Below the pieces are notes generated by a model. The model had not been told where the DNA came from, ran no database searches, and was given only the letters and a program-made list of their open reading frames with translations. From Chinchilla lanigera (taxonomy: Eukaryota; Chordata; Mammalia; Rodentia; Chinchillidae): a DNA stretch of 64,000 nucleotides. Location of the stretch: assembly GCF_000276665.1 (NCBI RefSeq), contig NW_004955438.1:13150556-13214555 (forward strand), in the 5' to 3' direction. This document shows, one piece after another, positions 57,210 to 64,000 of the stretch (within the stretch, counting starts at the first letter, position 1; every line of letters starts with the position of its first letter). A program made the position numbers and the translations under genes.

Positions 57210-58005
57210 TTCCAAGAATACCCAACCAAGGGCGCTCAGGTTGTTGACTTGTTCTCTGAGTTCACCTGGGATCTTGTAGCTACCCTATGACGATGCGCTA
57301 GTTCTGTTCACCTTTATGTGACAACAGATTGCCAACGGGCAAACTGTCACCTCTGTGACCTGGAATAGAAAAAAATTGTCCGCTGGATGAAGTTCTGAAG
57401 TAGAAAAGAATGTAAAAGAGGAGTAGTATTTAAACAGCCATATATGCTCAGATTACATTTTTTCTCTTGGTAACACTGACATTTAAGCTATTTTGGAAGA
57501 CCGAGAACACTAAATCTGTTTTTTAGTATCTCCAAGCATTTAATAAGTGCTTAGTTGCCTGTGAAATGTTTCTGAAAAACTGAAGCTTGTAAAATGTGAA
57601 ACCACATTTTGGCTGATTCTTTATCAGCTCTCAGAGCTAAGTGTATCCGCACAAATCAGTTCCTAAAGTTTTAACTCAAATTTTCCAATAACTGTGCTGC
57701 AAAGTGAGTTTTTAAAGAATCTGTTTGTCTGTAACTTAGAGATGGAATTAAGCATGTTTTAGCTTTTAAAAGGTGGGCAAAGTAATGAGATACGTGGGGA
57801 CACTGTAAACTGGGTTTTTACATAATTTGTAAAAAGCTAAAAATGTTTGTATAATGCAAAAAGATGTAATCATCCAAAATGTCTCTGGCTCCCTCGTACC
57901 TTTCCGAAGTCTGTTTATTACTACAAGCGACTCAGAAACCCCTTTGTACCTTTTGAAAAAAAAAACACTTTAAGTCCCAAAGTAACAGAGATATTTACTA
58001 TTACT
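57210..58005. other. Unassigned AT-rich DNA
   Basis: I recognise no repeat and no open frame of note. It separates the L1 fragment on the left from the CpG-rich L1/HAL1 head on the right. Confidence 0.5.
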
Positions 58006-58009
58006 TCGC

Positions 58010-59560
58010 CAGCGTCTGGAACAGGACCCGCCCTGCCGTAGGAGCCCCGAAGTGTATACTGAATGCAGAGCTGTGGAGGCGGCTCGGTGCCCTCTCCTAG
58101 CAATTGTGAGGGCCGGGTTATCACACCCGGAGCCGCTGCGGGGACATGGGCGAAGGGACTGAAAGCGGTGACCGCAGAGCGCCGCGGCGCCGCAAGCGGA
58201 GGAGCCAGTGCTCGGGCTGCTGTCCACCGGGAACACCGCGTCTTTCACCGCCCCAGGAAGCGAACCGGAGCACCGGGTGCGGAGCGGTGCGCAGAGGAGG
58301 GCGCTGCGCCCTCTAACTTCAAACCCGCAGGCAAACAGACGCCCGGCAGAAAGCTCCGGGCTGAGCCGGTTGAAGAGACAAGAGTCAGAGTTCGGCCGTG
58401 AAAGTAGCTGGGGTTGAGGGACACAGTCCCAGAGAGGAGAAACCATTGCTACGACAGCCCACCATGGCACCTGCCAGTCCTAAACTCGGGTGCACCGGGG
58501 ACCGCGAGAAACCCAGCGGAAGAGCAGCTGGGAGATCAAGGCAGAGGTCTGGACAGCTCTCAGTTCTGAAGACAGACGGGTGGGAATTTAAGGTCACTAA
58601 GGTGACGGAGCCCTGCTAAATACACCGGATTTTCAGGGGAGAGACCAGAAGCCAGGTGCTGGCAGTAAGACCTAAATACACAAGCCCGAGGGAATCTGCA
58701 GTCAACCTCAACAGGCTTACAGCGATCTGCCTGTACTTAGCCCGCACACCAGGAGAAAACCTCACCATCGCAGGGCGAAGATCTCGGAGTTTTAATACAT
58801 CATGTGTGGCATCGCACCAGTCTTAGGAGCCATGACAGAGTGACTGAAAGCCAAGAGAAAATACGGGAATAGAAAAAAACCAATGGGTACAAATTCAGAT
58901 GAAAATAATTTTAAAATCATTTTGATTCATATGTTCAAGAATATGGGGTAAAAGAACGTTCAGCAGAAACGAGCTTATCACAAAAAGATCAACAAATACT
59001 TTACAATGGAAAATGCTATATACAAAATTAAATTTAAAATTCATTATACCCAGTAGAACAGAGAATGAGTAAATTAGAAGACAGGCTTGTCAATCAAATT
59101 TTTTGAAGATTAAAGTACAGGGAGAAATAAAAATGGAAAACAAGGCAAGATTGTAAGCTAATATGGAACATGCTGGAAAAGTCTGGGAAAATCTTGAGGA
59201 AAGAGAACCAGTTGAAAAAAAATACTTCAAAAAGACTGCTTAAGAATTTCCAATAAGGAAGGCATCAACCAGCAGATTCAGCAAGTTTATTATCCTTAGG
59301 AAAGACAAAACCATAAATAGATACACCAGAGCTAAAAACAGACAAAAAGAAAATCTTAAAAGTAGTCAAAAAATAAAGGCACATTATCTTTAAAGAAAAG
59401 CAAGGTTCATGGCTGACTCCTCAGACCTTAAGGAATGGAATGGTATCTTGGAAGTGTTGAAGCTAGAATTTCATGTTTGGTGAAAATATCCTTCAGTGAT
59501 ATAGGCAAGACTGAACTGTACATTTTAAAAGGATAAATCATATGATATGTAAATTTTATC
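58010..59560 (+). mobile_element. L1/HAL1-type element, CpG-rich 5' head and ORF1 region
   Basis: The ORF1-type phrases are clear: AAGAGAACCAGTTGAAAAAA (about 59205), AGAAAATCTTAAAAGTAGTC (about 59350) and GGTGAAAATATCCTTCAGTG (about 59478) keep the order of L1/HAL1 ORF1. No frame is open, so it is dead. The 600 bases before it (58010-58620) are GC- and CpG-rich, unlike their surroundings, and could be the element's 5' UTR/promoter. That boundary is inferred. Confidence 0.6.
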
Positions 59561-59583
59561 CCAATAAAGGTGTTACAAAAAAA
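59503..59583 (+). mobile_element. Short L1 3'-end insertion
   Basis: ACTGAACTGTACATTTTAAA through ATTTTATCCCAATAAAGGTG and an A-run is an L1 tail sitting inside HAL1-like sequence. GGCAA flanks it on the left and right. Confidence 0.5.
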
Positions 59584-59642
59584 GGCAAAATATTTCAAAT
59601 ACTAAAAACTAAGAGAGTTCACTGACAGCAAACCCAGCAAAA

Positions 59643-59795
59643 TATATGCAATCATGCACCACATAATGACGTCTCCATCAACACCTGACCACAAATGTGA
59701 CAGAGGTCCCCCACGATGATGCTGAGTACTGCTGTCACAACATCCGTGCACTTACTTATCAATGCGCTTCTCGGGACATACTGTCATGTTAAAGC
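59643..59795 (+). mobile_element. DNA-transposon fragment (Tigger/MER class)
   Basis: CATGCACCACATAATGACGT at the left and CTTCTCGGGACATACTGTCA at the right resemble the two ends of a common mammalian palindromic DNA element. The middle is deleted. The family name is uncertain. Confidence 0.45.
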
Positions 59796-59974
59796 AACAA
59801 GGGAGTGTACTAACTAGAATACTTCATGCAGAAAATGTACTGGTCATGCCAGATAGAAGAAACATAGAATAGAATGAAAAATATTAGGAAGTATTAATAT
59901 GTAAGCAAACAAAACTGAATACAGATTTTTAAAAATAGGTAATAGAGAATGCTTAATTTATTCAAAAGAAGTTA

Positions 59975-60135
59975 GAGGGCTGGCATAGTGGCACATGTCT
60001 GTAATCACAGCATTTGGGAGGCTGAGGCAGAAGGATCACTCCATGTTCTAGAACTCACTACAAAGTGAGATCAAGCCCAGCCTGGACTACACAGACAGAC
60101 CCTGTCTTAAAAAAAAAACAAAAAAAGAAAAGAAA
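59975..60135 (+). mobile_element. B1-like SINE
   Basis: GGCTGGCATAGTGGCACATG through CTACACAGACAGACCCTGTC and a long A-rich tail. Confidence 0.88.
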
Positions 60136-60639
60136 GAAAAAAGAAAAAAAAGAGAAATATAGGAACAAAGAGGAAATAGGACAAATGGAAAAAAAATGTG
60201 AGATGAAACACTTAAAACCAGTATTGAATAACACATTAACACTAAGTGGATTAGATACCCAAATTAAAAACTCTCTTGCATGGCTTTGATAGTGAACTGC
60301 TCTAAACATTTAAGGAAGGAATAACAATGGACAAAACTGTCCAGCCTATAAAAAAGGAACATCCCCATTTTATTTAATGAGGTCAAAATAATCCTGATAC
60401 ACAATTTGACAGAGATATAAAGGATAGGAAAATTACAAGTCTGTCCTGCACAGACTCAAAAACCTAGGCAAAATTAACAAACTGAATTTATTAATAAATG
60501 AAAAGAATATACCGGAGCAAGTGAAGCTTATTCCAGGAATATAAAATTTGAAGATCAGTATTATCTATCACTGTAAGACAATAAAAAAACTTTATGATCA
60601 TCTGAATGGAGGCAGAAAAGACATTTAATAAACATTTTT

Positions 60640-60790
60640 AGAAGTTGGTGTGGTGGCACACTTCTATAATCCCAGCACTGGGGAGGCTGAGGCAGGAGGA
60701 TCACGGAGGGTCCAAGGCCAGCCTGGACTACATAGTAAGTTCAAGGCCAGCCTGAACTATATAGTGAGACCCTGTCTCAAAAAACCACCC
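60640..60790 (+). mobile_element. B1-like SINE with internal duplication
   Basis: GAAGTTGGTGTGGTGGCACA, then CAAGGCCAGCCTG twice, 29 bp apart, and AGACCCTGTCTC. Confidence 0.92.
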
Positions 60791-60849
60791 ACCCACCCAA
60801 ACAAAAAATTCCCAGAAAACTGGGAAGTAAAAGAATTTTTTAAAAAAAT

Positions 60850-60945
60850 TTTAAGATATATAGTCAGGCTGGCCTTGAACCAGAGATCCTTCTGTCTCAG
60901 CTTCCTGAATGCTAGAATTACAGGTGTGTACCATGATGCACAGCT
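60850..60945 (-). mobile_element. B1-like SINE fragment
   Basis: CAGGCTGGCCTTGAACCAGA through AATTACAGGTGTGTACCATG. Confidence 0.75.
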
Positions 60946-60989
60946 AAAAATATAATCATAATCTGGTAAACGATATGTATAAAAAATTT

Positions 60990-61170
60990 ACAGAAAGCCA
61001 GACACAGCTGTGTATGCCCATAGTCTCAACTACCTAGGAGGCTGAGATGGGGATCACAAGCTTGAGGCCAGACTAAGTAGTATAATGACAACCTGTACCC
61101 AAATAGAAGAATAAAAAGGGCTGGGGTTATGGGAATGTAGCCCAGCACGTGCTAAGTTCAACTCCCAGGA
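60990..61170 (+). mobile_element. B1-ID dimeric SINE
   Basis: B1 half (AGCCAGACACAGCTGTGTAT), linker, ID half (GGGCTGGGGTTATGGGAATG). Confidence 0.75.
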
Positions 61171-61221
61171 GTATAACCAAACCAACCCAACCCAACCCAA
61201 CCCAAACCAAACCAAACCAAC
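61171..61221 (+). repeat. (AACCC/AACCA)n tract
   Basis: A pentamer run of AACCC and AACCA grown from the preceding SINE tail. Confidence 0.95.
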
Positions 61222-61324
61222 ATGAAAAAACCTTCATAACCTTGTGGTAAATGTTTAATAGGACAAAAACACTAACCATAAATGAAAGATTGCTATCTTA
61301 GATTTCATAAAAATTTTGGTCATG

Positions 61325-61485
61325 AGCCAGGTGTGGTGGCACATGCCTGTAATCCCAGCACTCAGGAGGCTGAGGCAGGAGGATCATTATGAGTTCAAGG
61401 CCAGACTGGGCTACAAAGTGAGCTTAAGGGCAGCCTGAACTACATAGTGAGACCCTGTCTCAGAAAGACAAAAAAAAATTTTTTT
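61325..61485 (+). mobile_element. B1-like SINE with internal duplication
   Basis: GCCAGGTGTGGTGGCACATG start, two GCC-AG arms, AGACCCTGTCTCAGAAAGAC end. The flanks share TTTTGGTCATG (about 61314-61324 and 61484-61494) as target duplication. Confidence 0.93.
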
Positions 61486-61733
61486 TGGTCATGTAAGGAA
61501 ACCCTTCTAGAAAAAAATCAATGAGAAAATATTTATAATAATATATCAGACAAAACTCCCACCCATTAAATAAATGTAAGGGACCCTTGTAAACCAGTAA
61601 GAAAAATGAAAACCTCCAAAATATGGACACATGGCTCAAAAGGCACTTAACAGATGAGGATACTCAAATAGCTAATAAAAATAAAAAAGGTGTTCCATAC
61701 ATCAGAACCTCCCAGGGAAATGCACATTAAAAG

Positions 61734-61845
61734 TACAATCAAATACACATTTGTCAGAATGACTAAAACCACAATGAAACATGCAATTACCAAAATGGCT
61801 AAAAACTACAATCAAATACTCATTTGCCAGAATGGCTAAAATCAC
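61734..61845 (+). repeat. 73-bp tandem duplication inside L1
   Basis: TACAATCAAATACACATTTG at 61734 recurs as TACAATCAAATACTCATTTG at 61807. The AGAATG(A/G)CTAAAA motif follows in both, and a third partial copy (AAAATGGCTAAAA) lies between them. Confidence 0.85.
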
Positions 61846-62456
61846 TAAGCCGGTGGTACCAGGTCTGACGGGGACGTGGAACAACCGGAACTCTCATGCT
61901 GGCAACAGTGCAGATTTTCAACCAGTGTTGAAAAACATTTGGCAACATCTTCTAGCTAAATGTACATTCACCCTACGGCAGGGTAGTTTCACTGATACAT
62001 ATAAAACCAAGAGAAATGCATGTACCTGCCCACTAAAAGGTATGAACAAAAGTGCTCATCGCTTCAGACACAAAAGCTAAAAAGTATAAACATCCCAATG
62101 TCCATTAATGGTAGAACGAATAAGCAAAGTGTGAGGTACAGTACTCACCCGAGGGAATGCTATACAGCAATGGAAAGAGCAACTATTGTTACTGCTACGT
62201 GCAGTAACATGGATGACCTCCAGACACAATGCAGATCAAATAAAACCGGATACAAAAGGACATACAGTATAGTTCCATGTATAGGAAGGTCAAAACAGTG
62301 ACAGAAGTTAGAAAAATGGTTATGTTTAGCATAGACCAGGAGTCCTGTTTTCACCTGGGTGATGGTACTATGGGTGCCGTACAGGTGTAAAAATTGGCGA
62401 GCCTTGTATACTTCACATATTATATTGCAATACAAGTTTAAAAAACACCTTCACTA

Positions 62457-62569
62457 GGGGCTGGGGATTTAGCTCAGCAGCAAAGCGCCTGCCTGGCAAG
62501 CTCAAGGTCGTGAGTTCGGTTCCTGGTACCGGAGAAAAACAAAACAAAAAAAAAAAAAAAAGAAAAAAT
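62457..62569 (+). mobile_element. ID SINE with exact 16-bp target duplication
   Basis: GGGGCTGGGGATTTAGCTCA start, GAGTTCGGTTCCTGGTACCG B box, then an A-rich tail. AAAAACACCTTCACTA is exact at 62441-62456 and 62570-62585, so it is a young insertion. Confidence 0.96.
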
Positions 62570-62736
62570 AAAAACACCTTCACTAACTCCATGTGGTCCT
62601 GCAGCTGTATTTGGATGGTTCCTTTGGCCATGTCTGTGATTTGCACATTGGGCAGCAGGAAAACTTGGGGAAGGGATGAGGGTACAGGAGAGAACCATCC
62701 TGTGGGTCTCCTAGAAGAAAATACCCGATCGATTGG

Positions 62737-62832
62737 GCCGGGAATGTAGCTCAGTGGCACAGGGCCTGCCCAGCAAGCATGAGGTCATGAGTTCAATTCC
62801 CAGTACCAAAAAGGAAAAGAAAAAGAAAATAC
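62737..62832 (+). mobile_element. ID SINE
   Basis: GGGAATGTAGCTCAGTGGCA and GAGTTCAATTCCCAGTACCA. AAGAAAATACCC on both sides (62715 and 62822) is the target duplication. Confidence 0.92.
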
Positions 62833-62839
62833 CCTCATG

Positions 62840-64000
62840 GAGGCTATCTACACATGTTACGTGAGTTCCTTCACCCTCATAGTAGACAGAACTTTTTAGA
62901 CAGCCTTATTTATATGGCCATTGAGATAGCGTTTTTGTAAAGTAGCCTTCTTTGGGTCCACAGGAAAGGTTCAGATCTCCACGTTTAAAGGCTCTCACTT
63001 TCCCACATAGCATCATTAGTTCCTTAATCTTAACTCATTATCAGCCTAAACTTTTCCCTTCGTTGTTTCAATCGACTGTTTATTACCGGGATATTGACTA
63101 TCATCTATAAACGTTAATCACTACATACACAAAGAACTAGTGAGTGAAATACCGGTGGGGGTTACATCAATGTGTGTGGGTTTGTAATGGGAAACAAAAA
63201 AAGCAATGCAAGGAAAAGTACATGTACCGAGTGTGGCATCAGCTGAGGCAGTTGTGGAAGACAGAAGCGGACAGGATCAGTGTTCATTGTTCTGGGACTT
63301 GATTGTACTTTTAGTTCTCTACATAGAACAGAAGAAAAAGGTTTTTCAATGTTTAATTTTCCATTTACCTTTTAGTAAAAATAATTTTTCTCTTTACGGC
63401 ACAGCTCTGGAGGAACAGCTCATACAGATTACTGCAGCTTGGATTGCTATCAAAAGTTCCAATTCTACACCTAAGGATAAATACCACTTTGGACAGAAAT
63501 ACACCAGCTGCACATTTAAATGCCAGTCTTTACAAAAAATTCCTCTATGTGTATATTGTGATTTCCTCTTCTTTTTGAGAAATTCTTGCCAGTAAAGCTT
63601 TTAGAGATATCTTTCGAAACTTTCGTTCTGAAAGTCTTTATTTAATTTTTATGTGATATTGCACCTTTATATTTCTGTTCTTATTCACGGGAAGAGAGAG
63701 CATTATTGTAGTCAATCGTTCCTTTTGCCCATATGTATAATTTTAGCAAGCAAGATCGCAGAATGGGAGCTAAAATAAACTGTGCTTTTTTTTTTAGCTT
63801 TGAGTGATCAAGTGCTGACCACAGCCGCAGGTCTTTTATGAGGACAGCTGTCACGTCCCATTCTGACACAGCAGGACACATTTTACATGACCATCTTCTT
63901 GTACAGTTAGAAATAAAACTGTAGTTAAAAATGTCAATGGCCTCAACCTTACTGGATTTTAAAACAAAGCAAATAAGGGAAATAAGGATTTCCCAACCTA
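62840..64000. other. Unassigned AT-rich DNA at the right edge
   Basis: No SINE, LTR or recognisable exon. The 129-residue plus frame at 63206-63595 has no domain I know. This may be 3' UTR or intergenic DNA of the neighbouring minus-strand gene. Confidence 0.45.

Larger units (their letters stand above)
56620..57210 (-). mobile_element. L1 3' UTR fragment, antisense, with two SINEs
   Basis: AAATTCACAGAACATAAAGT, CTGTCTCTGTGGATTTGCCT and GTATAAGTAGAATTTTATAA are reverse-complement phrases of old L1 3' ends. B1-like SINEs at 56680-56800 (+) and 57045-57165 (-) interrupt or flank it. Confidence 0.65.
60140..62440 (+). mobile_element. L1 continuation to its 3' end, interrupted by SINEs
   Basis: L1 phrases run in order: ACTAAGTGGATTAGATACCC (60241), AATCCTGATACACAATTTGA (60390), GCAAGTGAAGCTTATTCCAG (60517), TAACAGATGAGGATACTCAA (61649), AAACATCCCAATGTCCATTA (62088) and TTCACATATTATATTGCAAT (62413). 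No frame is intact. SINEs sit at 60640-60790, 60850-60945, 60990-61170 and 61325-61480. With 58010-59560 it may be one old element more than 4 kb long. Confidence 0.65.

Noticed and set aside
58063..58470. 112- and 166-codon frames on opposite strands in the CpG-rich stretch
   Set aside because: Overlapping chance frames in GC-rich DNA next to L1 sequence, with no domain recognised.
61171..61221. Telomere-like or CRISPR-like short repeat run
   Set aside because: The unit is AACCC/AACCA, not TTAGGG, has no spacers, and grows out of a SINE A-rich tail, so it is a plain simple repeat.
63206..63595. 129-codon plus-strand frame near the right edge
   Set aside because: Composition and content look random. 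It does not resemble RPS6KA5 or another neighbour, and no splice sites frame it.

Overview
The window is mammalian nuclear DNA, almost certainly from a non-murid rodent. It is dominated by short 7SL-derived B1-like SINEs with an internal duplication, tRNA-Ala-derived ID SINEs, fused B1+ID dimers, ERVL-MaLR LTRs, old L1, L2 and MIR copies, and two short hAT/URR1-like DNA transposons. B1+ID dimers suit squirrel-related or beaver-like (Castorimorph) lineages; a beaver is my best guess, but the species cannot be fixed from the sequence alone. There are no bacterial features, operons, CRISPR arrays or phage genes.

The only protein-coding exons I can support are two exons of TTC7B on the minus strand. 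Exon 2 is at 11227-11381 and exon 3 at 6663-6831. Both have consensus splice sites and the phases join correctly (2 nt + 51 codons, then 56 codons + 1 nt). TTC7B is a TPR scaffold of the plasma-membrane PI4-kinase (PI4KA/FAM126/EFR3) complex. The 5' end of the gene should lie to the right. A CpG island at about 36.6-37.9 kb is interrupted by a 771-base run of N (36850-37620), which most likely hides the promoter and coding exon 1. So 1-6662 is intron 3 (partial), 6832-11226 is intron 2, and 11382 to about 37 kb is intron 1.

Right of 37.9 kb the window is intergenic. It holds L2 and MIR remnants and MaLR LTRs. An orphan CpG island at 45.4-46.4 kb has paired CCAAT boxes and a good plus-strand splice donor. 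A strong minus-strand poly(A) signal lies at 51.37 kb, with a GU-rich element downstream. It is followed to the right by AT-rich, SINE-poor DNA that could be the far 3' UTR of the next minus-strand gene (RPS6KA5 by human gene order; no exon of it is visible). A long, heavily interrupted L1/HAL1-type element with an unusually CpG-rich head spans about 58.0-62.45 kb and is riddled with SINEs.

No clearly new biological system is present. The observations most worth following are the hidden TTC7B exon 1, the orphan CpG island, the distal poly(A) site, the CpG-rich L1 head, a 52-bp near-identical dispersed duplication about 1 kb apart in intron 3, an intronic TAATTA cluster, and a Tigger fragment spliced into a SINE.
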